Below, in pieces: positions 53,887-62,666 of a DNA stretch of 64,000 bases. Below the pieces are notes generated by a model that searched no databases, had not been told where the DNA came from, and saw nothing but the letters and a program-made list of their open reading frames with translations. This stretch comes from Oceanitalea sp047302425 (GTDB lineage: Bacteria > Actinomycetota > Actinomycetes > Actinomycetales > Actinomycetaceae): contig NZ_CP154855.1 in NCBI RefSeq assembly GCF_047302425.1, forward strand, positions 1,178,001-1,242,000. Reading direction: 5' to 3'. The position numbers were made by a program, and so were the translations under genes. The first letter of the stretch is position 1, and every line of letters begins with the position of its first letter.

Positions 53887-53988
53887 GGGGATCTCCTCCG
53901 GTGCTGTACCTCCCTCGACGGTACGCCCGCCCACCGACAGCGGCCAGGCCTGCACGTGAAGGTCTCGCGGAGAAACCCCCGCCCCTCC

Positions 53989-54024
53989 CGCCGACAGCGC
54001 ACGTGTCGCCGACAGCGCACTTAG
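53989..54024. repeat. Two tandem 18-bp units (inverted orientation)
   Basis: CGCCGACAGCGCACGTGT and CGCCGACAGCGCACTTAG follow each other in the 172-base gap between the LolA-like and lipoprotein genes. They are the reverse-strand form of the unit found at 10844-10915 and 56383-56472. Confidence 0.8.
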
Positions 54025-54058
54025 CGTCGAGAGAACATCTCCGGGACTGAGCGCCCGC

Positions 54059-56311
54059 TCACCCCGGCGGCGCGAGGAGGCCGGCGACGTCCGGCACCCG
54101 CCACGCGCGGAGCAGTCCCGGGTGCAGCACGAGCAGGTCGTCGCCGGACTGGGCGACGACGGGAGCGGCGCCGCTCGACGTCGAGACCGGAAGCGGCACC
54201 CATGACCAGTCGCGCGCGTCCGCCGACAGCCACAGCACCGGCCCGACGTACGTCTCGGTCCGTGCCGTCCCGCCCGCGGCCCACCCGCCGGTCACCGCCA
54301 CCACCGCCGACCGGTGCAGCCCCTCGTCGAGCGCGTCGAGGTCCTCGAACGTGGTCAGGTCCGTCGACCTCCACGAGCGGGAGACCACGCCGTCGCCGCC
54401 GAAGATCGTGACGGCGCCGTCCTGGCCGACGCAGTCCCCGAACCAGGACCCGGTCGTGTCCGGCAGCGAGGACGGCGCCCACGCGCCGTCGACCTCCCGC
54501 CAGGCGGTGGCGCGGGAGCGGCCCTCCGCGTCGTCCACGGACCCGACCGCGACCGGGCCGAGTGCCGAGTCACAGATGCCGTGGACCACCGAGCCCCGCC
54601 CCTCGGGAGGAGTCAGCTCGCCCTCCTGCCTCGTCCACTCGGCGCCGTCGGGCGACGCCCAGATCTCCGCCCGCCGGGTGAGGGCGCCGGAGGGTGCATG
54701 TTCGGTCTCGAGGGCGAGGAGCCAGCCGTCCTCCGTGGCGGCCAGCGCGGTGGGCAGCTTCCCCGAGTCTGCGCTGATCGTCTGCCCCTGCGCCCAGGTG
54801 CCGGCGTCGTCCCGGCTCCAGGTCGCGGTGCCGAACTGGTCATCGGACCAGTGGTCGGTGACGAGCACGGTGCGCCCGGAGTGAGGATCCGTGGCGACGA
54901 TCGGGTCGGACTCCTCGGGCAGCCCGTCGGGGCCCCACGCGGACGCGACGAGGCCGTCGGCGTCCGAGTAGGTGTAGGGGGCGCTCGTCGTCGTGATCCG
55001 CCACCACTCCGGCCCGTCGACGTGGACGGTGGTGGTGGCCATGAGCCCGAGCCCGTCGGCGAGGTTCGCGACGACGAAGCCGTCGGGCTCGGTCGCGTAG
55101 GAGACGAGCTCGGTCCGGGACGTGACCTCCTCGAGATTCGCGACAATCTCCTCGGCCGATCCGCCGTTGAAGGTGGTGAGCAGTGCGGTGTGGTCCCCGA
55201 GCTGCATGGCCTTGAGGTTCGGGCTGAAACCGCGGGACGTGGAGTACATGACGCCGTCCCAGGTGCCGTCCGGGTCGCGCAGCGCCACCGCGCCCCTGAG
55301 CGAGGCAGCGTTGCGCATGGCGGCGGCGACGGTGTTGCTCCCCGGGTCGTAGGTGGGCGCGGTGAACCACACGTCCGCGCGCTCGTTGGCCCACCCGTCG
55401 GGGTCCCACTCCCACAGGGAGACGATGTCGTCGACGGACCACGCGCGCCCGTCCGCCGACGACCAGGACGCAGGCTTCGTGTACCCGGCAGTCCGCACCG
55501 AGCCGGTGGCGACGAAGGTGTCGCCCGCCGCGACGACGCCGTTGATCGCGAAGGTGTCCGGGCCCATCTCGACGGTCTCGAAGGACCCGTCCTCCGACAC
55601 GTGCGCGCGCGGTGCGGTGAAGTTGCCACTCGGCCCGACAGCCGTGACCGCGAGGACCCGGTCCTCGACGGCGGCGAGCCCGGAGACGGCGAGCGTCTCA
55701 CCCTCCGCGGGGGCGGGCAGAGCGGTGACGGTGGTGTCCCCGGTGCTGGTGTCGAGCACGGCCACGCGCGGCACGCGCGCCGTCGCGCCGGCGCCGAGGA
55801 GATAGACGCGGCCGTCGCTCACCGCGACGTGCGAGGCGGCGATGGCGGCTGCCTCCTCGCCGAGCTCGACCGCTTGCCATGTGGTGCGGTCGGAGGAGGT
55901 GAGGAGATAGGTGCGCGGCACGCCGTCGACGGCGGTGCTGCCGGCGATCGCGGTGAGCGTGCCGTCCGTGGCGACCTGCGCCGAGGCGACGTCGCCCTGG
56001 ACCGCGACCTCGCTCTGCTCCGAGAGAGGCGTGACGCCGGTGGCCTGCCAGACGCCGACGTCCGCCTCGGCGGCCTGGCCGTGGGCGACCGTCGTGACTG
56101 CGAGCCGCGGGAGGTCGCCGGACTGCGGGACGACCGACCACTGGCTCACTCGGCGCGAGCTGCTGACCAGGGCCTCCGGCATTGCCACCTCCTCGAAGGA
56201 GACACGCTCCTCGAGGGTGGGCGGGCGCTCCTCAGGGGCGCCGTCACAGCCGCTGAGAAGCACGACGACGGCGAGCAGCAGGCCGGCCCGGCGGTGGGTC
56301 GTCTTTGTCAT
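54059..56311 (-). CDS. Large lipoprotein of unknown function, beta-propeller-like
   Basis: The 750-residue protein has a lipoprotein signal with C22 (VVLLSGC) and a long beta-rich body with recurring W-S-S-x-D-G-R-x-W and W-A-S-P-D-G-x-E-W patterns (SSADGRAWSV, ASPDGAEWTR, LSADARDWSW) as in sialidase- or BNR-like propellers. No catalytic motif was recognised. GGGGGG precedes the ATG. It stands alone; upstream lies the 18-bp repeat array and the divergent arabinoside operon. Confidence 0.8.
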   Translation of the reverse strand: MTKTTHRRAGLLLAVVVLLSGCDGAPEERPPTLEERVSFEEVAMPEALVSSSRRVSQWSVVPQSGDLPRLAVTTVAHGQAAEADVGVWQATGVTPLSEQSEVAVQGDVASAQVATDGTLTAIAGSTAVDGVPRTYLLTSSDRTTWQAVELGEEAAAIAASHVAVSDGRVYLLGAGATARVPRVAVLDTSTGDTTVTALPAPAEGETLAVSGLAAVEDRVLAVTAVGPSGNFTAPRAHVSEDGSFETVEMGPDTFAINGVVAAGDTFVATGSVRTAGYTKPASWSSADGRAWSVDDIVSLWEWDPDGWANERADVWFTAPTYDPGSNTVAAAMRNAASLRGAVALRDPDGTWDGVMYSTSRGFSPNLKAMQLGDHTALLTTFNGGSAEEIVANLEEVTSRTELVSYATEPDGFVVANLADGLGLMATTTVHVDGPEWWRITTTSAPYTYSDADGLVASAWGPDGLPEESDPIVATDPHSGRTVLVTDHWSDDQFGTATWSRDDAGTWAQGQTISADSGKLPTALAATEDGWLLALETEHAPSGALTRRAEIWASPDGAEWTRQEGELTPPEGRGSVVHGICDSALGPVAVGSVDDAEGRSRATAWREVDGAWAPSSLPDTTGSWFGDCVGQDGAVTIFGGDGVVSRSWRSTDLTTFEDLDALDEGLHRSAVVAVTGGWAAGGTARTETYVGPVLWLSADARDWSWVPLPVSTSSGAAPVVAQSGDDLLVLHPGLLRAWRVPDVAGLLAPPG

Positions 56312-56382
56312 GAGCCCCCCAATCACTCCCGCGAAGCGTCCCACCGACGGGTTTCTCGTGCGGCGCAGGGGAGGCCGCCTGT

Positions 56383-56472
56383 GGACAACTCGGCTGTCGG
56401 CGGTAAGTGAGCTGTCGGCGGTAACTGTGCTGTCGGCGGTAAGTGAGCTGTCGGCGGTAACTGTGCTGTCGG
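56383..56472. repeat. Five tandem 18-bp units
   Basis: Units start at 56383, 56401, 56419, 56437 and 56455. Two forms alternate, CGGTAAGTGAGCTGTCGG and CGGTAACTGTGCTGTCGG; the first unit is diverged. They lie in the 271-base divergent interval, directly upstream of the -35 box of the arabinoside operon. Confidence 0.9.
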
Positions 56473-56497
56473 CGACCGGGAGGTGCCGGGGAGGGGG

Positions 56498-56526
56498 TTG
56501 ACGGGGGTCTCGGGCACCGGTAGAAC
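56498..56526 (+). promoter_or_regulatory. Promoter of the arabinoside operon
   Basis: TTGACG (56498-56503) and TAGAAC (56521-56526) are separated by 17 bases, immediately upstream of the operator. Confidence 0.7.
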
Positions 56527-56530
56527 TGCT

Positions 56531-56560
56531 TTCTACATCGATGTAGGCAACGATGTAGAA
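56531..56560. promoter_or_regulatory. LacI-type operator of the arabinoside operon
   Basis: CTACATCGATGTAG (56533-56546) is a perfect palindrome. In addition TTCTACATCG (56531-56540) is mirrored by CGATGTAGAA (56551-56560). The site covers the expected transcription start, fitting repression by the LacI protein encoded at the operon end. Confidence 0.75.
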
Positions 56561-56582
56561 CTCGGAATCAAGGAGGATTTCC

Positions 56583-57953
56583 ATGTCAGCTCGAGGACCG
56601 CGCACCGCGCGGCGTGGGGTGGCCGCGGCCGCCGGACTGACCGCGACGGCGATGCTGCTCGCCGCCTGCGGAGGTGGCGGCGAGGGCGGCAGCGACAGCG
56701 CCGGCGAGGCCACCTGCTCCAACGAGATCCCGAAGACCGACGTCGAGCAGGTCACCGTCTGGGCCTGGTACCCGGCCTTCGAGCAGGTCGTCGACCTGTT
56801 CAACGAAACGCACGACGACGTCCAGATCTGCTGGACCAACGCCGGCCAGGGCGCCGACGAGTACACGAAGTTCTCCCAGGCCATCGAGGCGGGCAGCGGC
56901 GCGCCGGACGTCATCATGCTCGAGGCCGAGGTGCTGTCCAGCTTCACCATCCGCGACGGGCTCGTCGACCTCGCCGAGTACGGCGCCGCCGAGCTCGAGG
57001 AGGAGTACACCGAGGGCGCGTGGTCCGACGTCAAGAGCGGCGACGCGATCTACGCCATCCCCGTCGACGGCGGCCCCATGGGCATGCTCTACCGGCAGGA
57101 CATCTTCGACGAGTACGGCATCCCGGTCCCGACGACGTGGGAGGAGTTCGAGGCCGCCGCCCGCGCTCTCCAGGAGGGCGGCTTCGACGGTGTCATCGCC
57201 GACTTCCCGCCCAACGGCGGCGCGCTGCTCCACGCCCTGTTCGCGCAGAACGGCTGGCAGCCCTTCACCTACGACTCCGCCGCGCCCACCGAGATCGGCA
57301 TCGACATCGACACCCCGGAGGCGCTGGAGGTCCTCGAGTACTGGAACGGGCTGGTCCAGGAGGGCCTCGTCGCGACCGACGACGCCTTCACCACCGACTA
57401 CAACACCAAGCTCGTCGACGGCAGCTACGCCACCTACCTCGCCGCCGCCTGGGGCCCGGGCTACCTCGGCGGCCTGTCCGACGCGGACGAGGACGCCGTG
57501 TGGCGCGCCGCGCCCATGCCGCAGTGGGACCCGGCCAACCCGGTGCAGGTCAACTGGGGCGGCTCGACCTTCGCGGTGACCTCACAGGCCGCCAACCCCG
57601 AGCTCGCTGCCGAGGTCGCCATGGGGATCTTCGGCACCGAGGAGGCCTGGGAGATCGGCATCGAGGAGGCCGCGCTCTTCCCGCTGTGGCGCCCCATCCT
57701 CGAGTCGGACTACTTCGTCGACCTCGAGTACCCCTTCTTCGACGGCCAGCAGATCAACCGGGAGGTCTTCCTCCCCGCTGCCGCCGACTACACGGGCTTC
57801 ACCTTCGCGCCCTTCCAGCCCTACGTCTACGACCAGCAGACCCAGCACGTCTTCGCGATGGTCCAGGGCGAGAGCGACCCCGCCTCGACGCTCCGGGCCT
57901 TCCACGAGTCGATCACCGGATACGCGACGAGCCAGGCCTTCGAGGTCCAGTGA
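56583..57953 (+). CDS. Sugar ABC transporter substrate-binding lipoprotein (arabinosides)
   Basis: This 456-residue protein has a lipoprotein signal with C29 (MLLAAC), a Gly-rich linker and a family-1 binding fold (VTVWAWYPAFEQVVDLFNET). Its position ahead of two permeases and a GH51 arabinofuranosidase suggests it binds arabino-oligosaccharides. AAGGAGG lies upstream of the ATG. Cysteines at about residue 45 (ATCSNEIP) and 81 (QICWTN) may form a disulfide in the mature protein. Confidence 0.92.
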   Translation: MSARGPRTARRGVAAAAGLTATAMLLAACGGGGEGGSDSAGEATCSNEIPKTDVEQVTVWAWYPAFEQVVDLFNETHDDVQICWTNAGQGADEYTKFSQAIEAGSGAPDVIMLEAEVLSSFTIRDGLVDLAEYGAAELEEEYTEGAWSDVKSGDAIYAIPVDGGPMGMLYRQDIFDEYGIPVPTTWEEFEAAARALQEGGFDGVIADFPPNGGALLHALFAQNGWQPFTYDSAAPTEIGIDIDTPEALEVLEYWNGLVQEGLVATDDAFTTDYNTKLVDGSYATYLAAAWGPGYLGGLSDADEDAVWRAAPMPQWDPANPVQVNWGGSTFAVTSQAANPELAAEVAMGIFGTEEAWEIGIEEAALFPLWRPILESDYFVDLEYPFFDGQQINREVFLPAAADYTGFTFAPFQPYVYDQQTQHVFAMVQGESDPASTLRAFHESITGYATSQAFEVQ

Positions 57954-57984
57954 GCCGAGTGCCGGACAGCAGGGAGAGGCTGCG

Positions 57985-58938
57985 ATGAGCACGGAGACGT
58001 CAGCACGTCCCGTGGCCGCGCCCGCACGCGACAGACGCGGGGGCGCGGCCACGGGAAGCACGGTGGAGCGCAAGCGCCAGCGGTGGGGGTGGCTCTACAT
58101 CGCCCCCTTCGCGCTCGTGTTCCTCGGGTTCATGGTCATCCCGCTCGCCTACGCGTTCTGGATGAGCCTGCACTCCTCGACGCTCGCCGGCGGGGAGTCC
58201 TTCACCGGCCTGGCGAACTACGTCACGGCCTTCACCGACCCGATCTTCCTCGAGGGCGTCGTCCGGGTGCTGGCCTTCGTCGTCGTCATGGTGCCGATCC
58301 AGATCGGTCTCGCGCTCGTCGCGGCCCTGCTGCTCGACGTCCTGGCGACGCGGCTGGCGAAGCTCAGCCGGCTGCTCATCTTCGTGCCCTACGCGATCCC
58401 GGGGATGATCGGGGCGCTCATGTGGAGCTTCCTCTACAGCCCGCGCTTCGGGCCGGCGCAGGACCTGTTCTCGCTCTTCGGGGCGACGGCGCCGGACTTC
58501 CTGGCGAGCAACATGATCTTCGCCAGCCTCGTCAACATCGTGACCTGGCAGTGGACCGGCTACTACATGATCATCATCTTCGCGGCGCTGCGGGGCATCG
58601 ACCCCTCGATCCACGAGGCGGCCCGGATCGACGGCGCCAGCGGGTTCCAGACGGCGCTGCGGATCAAGGTGCCCATGGTGTCGGCGACGCTCGTGCTCGT
58701 CGTCGTGTTCTCCCTCATCGGGACCCTGCAGTTCTTCACCGAGCCGCACATCCTGCGCTCGGCCGCCCAGGGGGCGATCCCGTCGTCGTACACGCCGAAC
58801 ATGTACGCCTTCTCGCTCGCCTTCTCCTTCAACCAGTTCAACTACGCGTCGACGATCTCCTTCGCCCTCGGCGCCGTCGTGTTCGTCGGTTCCTACGCGT
58901 TCATGTTCCTCACCCGTCGGCAGAGCGGACTGAAGTGA
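57985..58938 (+). CDS. Sugar ABC transporter permease (MalF-type, arabinosides)
   Basis: The 317-residue membrane protein has six helices and the EAA loop SIHEAARIDGASGFQTALRIKVPM. The first 40 residues are charged and low-complexity. GGAGAGG precedes the ATG. It pairs with the next gene, whose start overlaps its stop by one base (TGATG). No ATPase is encoded nearby. Confidence 0.93.
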   Translation: MSTETSARPVAAPARDRRGGAATGSTVERKRQRWGWLYIAPFALVFLGFMVIPLAYAFWMSLHSSTLAGGESFTGLANYVTAFTDPIFLEGVVRVLAFVVVMVPIQIGLALVAALLLDVLATRLAKLSRLLIFVPYAIPGMIGALMWSFLYSPRFGPAQDLFSLFGATAPDFLASNMIFASLVNIVTWQWTGYYMIIIFAALRGIDPSIHEAARIDGASGFQTALRIKVPMVSATLVLVVVFSLIGTLQFFTEPHILRSAAQGAIPSSYTPNMYAFSLAFSFNQFNYASTISFALGAVVFVGSYAFMFLTRRQSGLK

Positions 58939-59834
58939 TGACCATCCAGCTGCAGGAACAGCGGGCAGGGTCCCGCCAGGGCCCGCGCGGCCCGCGTCAG
59001 CGCCACATCGGCTCCCACGTGCTGCTCCTCGTCCTCGCCTGCTACTTCGTACTGCCGCTGTGGTGGCTCGTCGCCGGCAGCACGAAGAGCAACGCCGGGC
59101 TCTTCAGCGGCTCGCCGCTGTGGTTCGGCGAGGACATGAGCCTGGTCCAGAACCTCACCGACCTCGGCACCCACAACGGCGGCATCTACTGGCGCTGGTT
59201 CGGCAACTCCTTCCTCTACGCCCTCACCGGCGGCATCGGCGCCACCGTCCTCGCGACGCTCGCCGGCTACGGCCTGGCCAAGTACCGCTTCCGCGGCCGC
59301 GGCCTGTTCTTCGCCATGGTGCTCGGCTCGGTCATGGTGCCGCTCACCGCCCTCGTCATCCCGACCTTCGTGCTCTTCACCGAGATCGGGATCGTCAACA
59401 CGCGCTGGGCCGTCATCCTGCCCTCGCTGCTCAGCCCCATCGGGGTCTACCTCATCCGGGTCTACACGCAGGACGCCGTCCCGGACGAGACGATCGACGC
59501 CGCCCGCGTCGACGGCGCGGGGGAGCTGCGGGTCTTCTTCCAGGTCGTCCTGCCGCTGCTGCGCCCGGCCGTCATCACCGTGCTGCTCCTGTGCATCGTC
59601 GCGACGTGGAACAACTTCTTCCTCCCGCTCGCGATGCTCCAGGACCCGAACCTGCTGCCGGTGACCGTGGGCCTCAACCGCTGGCAGGCGCTGTCCAACG
59701 CCGGTGCCGGCGGGGAGCAGGTGTGGAACCTCATCGTCACCGGTGCCTTCGTCTCGGTCATCCCGCTCGTGCTGTCCTTCCTCACCCTGCAGCGGTACTG
59801 GCAGGGTGGCCTGTCCCTGGGGAGCGTGAAGTAG
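58938..59834 (+). CDS. Sugar ABC transporter permease (MalG-type, arabinosides)
   Basis: This 298-residue permease has six transmembrane segments and EAA loop ETIDAARVDGAGELRVFFQVVLPLL. It is strongly similar in layout to the MalG-type gene at 26.0 kb (WWLVAGSTKSNAGLF; LQRYWQGGLSLGSVK), so the two importers are probably paralogous. It is followed after 64 bases by the GH51 gene. Confidence 0.93.
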   Translation: MTIQLQEQRAGSRQGPRGPRQRHIGSHVLLLVLACYFVLPLWWLVAGSTKSNAGLFSGSPLWFGEDMSLVQNLTDLGTHNGGIYWRWFGNSFLYALTGGIGATVLATLAGYGLAKYRFRGRGLFFAMVLGSVMVPLTALVIPTFVLFTEIGIVNTRWAVILPSLLSPIGVYLIRVYTQDAVPDETIDAARVDGAGELRVFFQVVLPLLRPAVITVLLLCIVATWNNFFLPLAMLQDPNLLPVTVGLNRWQALSNAGAGGEQVWNLIVTGAFVSVIPLVLSFLTLQRYWQGGLSLGSVK

Positions 59835-59898
59835 ACCGCCGCACCCCCACCCCCGCTCCGCACCACCGCACCACCGTCACCCCTCCGAGAGGACACCC

Positions 59899-61386
59899 AT
59901 GCTCCAGTCATCCGTCGTGCTCAACCCCGAGGTCCACGTCGCCCCCGTCAGCCCCCGGACCTTCGGCTCCTTCGTCGAGCACATGGGCCGCTGCGTCTAC
60001 ACCGGCATCTACGAGCCGGGCCACCCGCGGGCCGACGCCCAGGGATTCCGGCAGGACGTCCTCGAGCTCGTGCGCGAGATGGGCGTGACGACGGTGCGCT
60101 ACCCGGGCGGCAACTTCGTCTCCGGCTACCGCTGGGAGGACGGCGTGGGCCCGGAGCGCCCGACCCGCCTGGACTACGCCTGGCGCTCGGTGGAGACCAA
60201 CGAGTTCGGTCTCAACGAGTTCATGGCCTGGGCGAAGGCGGCGGGCGTCGAGCCGATGATGGCCGTCAACCTCGGCACCCGCGGGATCGCGGAGGCCATC
60301 GAGCTGCTCGAGTACGCCAACCACCCCTCGGGCACGCAGCTGTCGGACCTGCGGATCTCGCACGGGGCCGAGCAGCCGCACGACGTGCGCATGTGGTGCC
60401 TGGGCAACGAGATGGACGGCCCCTGGCAGCTCGGCCACAAGACGGCGGAGGAGTACGGCCGCCTGGCCGCCGAGACCGCCCGCGCGATGCGGCAGTTCGA
60501 CCCGAACCTCGAGCTCGTCGCCTGCGGCAGCTCCTCGCGCGACATGCCGACCTTCGGTGCCTGGGAGGCGACCGTCCTCGAGCACTCCTACGACGTCGTC
60601 GACTACATCTCCGCGCACGCCTACTACCAGCTGCGCGGGGACGACTACGCGAGCTTCCTCGCCTCCGCCGCCAACATGGACAGGTTCATCACCGACGTCG
60701 TCGCCACCGCCGACCACGTCGGCGCCAAGCGGAGCTCGAGCAAGCGGATCAACATCTCCTTCGACGAGTGGAACGTCTGGTACCAGCAGGAGCTCGCCGT
60801 CCCGGCGGAGTGGACCCAGGCACCCCGCCTGAGCGAGGAGGCCTACACGGTGACCGACGCCGTCGTCGTCGGCTCGCTGCTCATCACGCTGCTGCGGCAC
60901 AGCGACCGCGTGACCTCCGCGTGCCAGGCGCAGCTCGTCAACACGATCGCGCCGATCCGTTCCGAGCCGGGCGGGCCCGCGTGGAGGCAGTCGATCTTCC
61001 ACCCCTTCGCGCAGATGGCGCGGCACGCCCGCGGCCAGGTGCTGCGTCCGCACGTCACCTCCCCGACGATGACGACGGCGCAGCACGGGGAGGTCCCGAC
61101 CCTCGACGCCGTCGCCACCTACGACGCCGACGGCGGCCGGCTCGCCGTCTTCGTCGTCAACCGCAACCACGAGGAGCCGATGGAGCTGCGGGTCCCGCTC
61201 GGCTCCTTCGGCGAGGCGGGGACGGTCGAGGCCGGCACGCTGCACGACCCCGACCCCACCGCGGCCAACACCCAGGAGGACCCGGAGCGCGTGACCCTGC
61301 GCCCGCAGGCGGCGAGCGTGGAGGACGGGGTCCTGGTCTCCCAGCTGGCCCCGGCCTCCTGGAGTATGTTCCTCGTTGACGTGTGA
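59899..61386 (+). CDS. abfA: Alpha-L-arabinofuranosidase, GH51
   Basis: The 495-residue enzyme has catalytic acid/base E171 (CLGNEMDGPWQ) and nucleophile E290 (SFDEWNVWY), with the GH51 opening TFGSFVEHMGRCVYTGIYEPGHP and TTVRYPGGNFVSGYRWEDGVGP. There is no signal peptide, so it removes terminal arabinofuranose from imported arabino-oligosaccharides in the cytoplasm. GAGAGGA precedes the ATG. It lies between the importer and the LacI gene in one operon. Confidence 0.96.
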   Translation: MLQSSVVLNPEVHVAPVSPRTFGSFVEHMGRCVYTGIYEPGHPRADAQGFRQDVLELVREMGVTTVRYPGGNFVSGYRWEDGVGPERPTRLDYAWRSVETNEFGLNEFMAWAKAAGVEPMMAVNLGTRGIAEAIELLEYANHPSGTQLSDLRISHGAEQPHDVRMWCLGNEMDGPWQLGHKTAEEYGRLAAETARAMRQFDPNLELVACGSSSRDMPTFGAWEATVLEHSYDVVDYISAHAYYQLRGDDYASFLASAANMDRFITDVVATADHVGAKRSSSKRINISFDEWNVWYQQELAVPAEWTQAPRLSEEAYTVTDAVVVGSLLITLLRHSDRVTSACQAQLVNTIAPIRSEPGGPAWRQSIFHPFAQMARHARGQVLRPHVTSPTMTTAQHGEVPTLDAVATYDADGGRLAVFVVNRNHEEPMELRVPLGSFGEAGTVEAGTLHDPDPTAANTQEDPERVTLRPQAASVEDGVLVSQLAPASWSMFLVDV

Positions 61387-61426
61387 TCGCGTGGATCACC
61401 GTGGGCAGAGGCACTCGGGGAGGCGC

Positions 61427-62428
61427 ATGGCGGTCACGATGCGCGACGTCGCCGACCTCGCCGGGGTGTCGGTCAAGACCGTCTCCAACGTCCTCAACGA
61501 CTACCCCTACATCCGCCCGGCGACGCGGGACCGGGTGCTGGAGGCCGTCGACCGGCTCGGGTACCGCCTCAACACGTCCGCGCGCAACCTGCGCCGCGGC
61601 CGCACGGGCCTCATCAGCCTGGCGGTGCCCGAGCTCGCCCTGCCGTACTTCGCCGAGCTGGCCGACGAGATCATCGACGCCGCGGAGGACCGCGGGCTGC
61701 GGGTGCTCATCGAGCGCACCGGCGCGGACGTCGAGCGCGAGCGCGAGGTGCTGCGCGACAGCTTCCGGATGGGCGACGGGCTCCTCTTCAGCCCGCTCGG
61801 GCTGACGCAGGAGCACGAGCCGGAGCTGCCCGACGACCTCCCGCTCGTCCTCCTCGGTGAGCGGATCTTCTCCCCGCGCTTCGACCACGTGACGATGCAG
61901 AACGTCGCCGCCGCGCGCGCCGCCACCGCCTTCCTCCTCGAGCGGGGGCGGCGGCGGGTCGCGGTGCTCGGCGTCCACCCCGGGGAGGTCGTCGGCTCGG
62001 CGGCGCTGCGGCTCCAGGGCTACCTCGCCGCGCTCGAGGAGGCGGGGCTCGAGCCGGACCCGCGCCTCCAGGGCGAGGCGACCTTCTGGCACCGGGACAC
62101 CGGTGCGCGGGCGATGGCGCAGGTGCTCGACGCCGGCGCCCGGCCCGACGCCGTCCTCGCGCTCAACGACGCGCTCGCCCTGGGTGCGCTCCACGAGCTC
62201 AAGACGCGGGGGATCGACGTGCCCGGCGACGTCGCCGTCATCGGCTGGGACGACATCGACGAGGCCCGGTACGCGACGCCGTCGCTCACGACCGTCGACG
62301 CCGGACGGCGCTCGATCGCGGAGGCGGCCGTCGCGCGCCTCGTCGCGCGGATCGCCGACCCCGAGCGCCCGACGGAGCTCCTCGAGATGCCCTACCGCAT
62401 CATCGAGCGCGGCTCCACCGGGAGCTGA
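61427..62428 (+). CDS. LacI-family regulator of the arabinoside operon
   Basis: The 333-residue protein has the helix-turn-helix VTMRDVADLAGVSVKTVSNVLN at its N terminus, a hinge segment YRLNTSARNLRRGRTG, and a sugar-binding domain ending VIGWDDIDEARYATPSLTTV. ATG at 61427 follows GGGGAGG closely; an internal ATG (MRDV, 61439) gives a roomier spacing and is an alternative. As last gene of the operon it likely autoregulates through the palindrome at 56531-56560. Confidence 0.92.
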   Translation: MAVTMRDVADLAGVSVKTVSNVLNDYPYIRPATRDRVLEAVDRLGYRLNTSARNLRRGRTGLISLAVPELALPYFAELADEIIDAAEDRGLRVLIERTGADVEREREVLRDSFRMGDGLLFSPLGLTQEHEPELPDDLPLVLLGERIFSPRFDHVTMQNVAAARAATAFLLERGRRRVAVLGVHPGEVVGSAALRLQGYLAALEEAGLEPDPRLQGEATFWHRDTGARAMAQVLDAGARPDAVLALNDALALGALHELKTRGIDVPGDVAVIGWDDIDEARYATPSLTTVDAGRRSIAEAAVARLVARIADPERPTELLEMPYRIIERGSTGS

Positions 62429-62440
62429 CCCCCTCCCGAC

Positions 62441-62650
62441 GCCGAGAGCTGGATTCCGCCCGGAGAATCCAGCTGTCGGCGCAAGGGGGTGGGGGAGCGC
62501 GTGCCTGGACAGCACCCTCCCGACGCCGAGAGCCGGATTCCGCCCGGATCATCCAGCTGTCGGCGCAAGGGGGTGGGGGAGCGCGTGCCTGGACAGCACC
62601 CTCCCGACGCCGAGAGCCGGACTCTCCGTGGAGAATCCGGCTCTCGGCGT
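62441..62650. repeat. Three hairpins in an 84-bp tandem repeat
   Basis: GCCGAGAGC starts at 62441, 62525 and 62609, exactly 84 bp apart. The first two units are almost identical, including spacer AAGGGGGTGGGGGAGCGCGT. Each starts a stem closing with GGCTCTCGGC or AGCTGTCGGCG. The third stem (62609-62648) is nearly perfect over 20 bp. The array fills the 238-base gap between convergent genes and can terminate both. Confidence 0.85.
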
Positions 62651-62666
62651 TCTTGGGCGTTCCTGG

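Noticed and set aside
54241..54262. Another copy of the GTACGTCTCG repeat block
   Set aside because: Match is short and lies inside the lipoprotein coding sequence with no flanking similarity; probably chance.
56383..56472. CRISPR-like array
   Set aside because: Units are contiguous 18-mers with no unique spacers and no cas genes nearby.
56312..56517. Extension of the large lipoprotein gene upstream through the 18-bp repeats
   Set aside because: The frame is open, but the lipoprotein signal peptide starts at 56311 with its own ribosome site, so the repeats are outside the protein.
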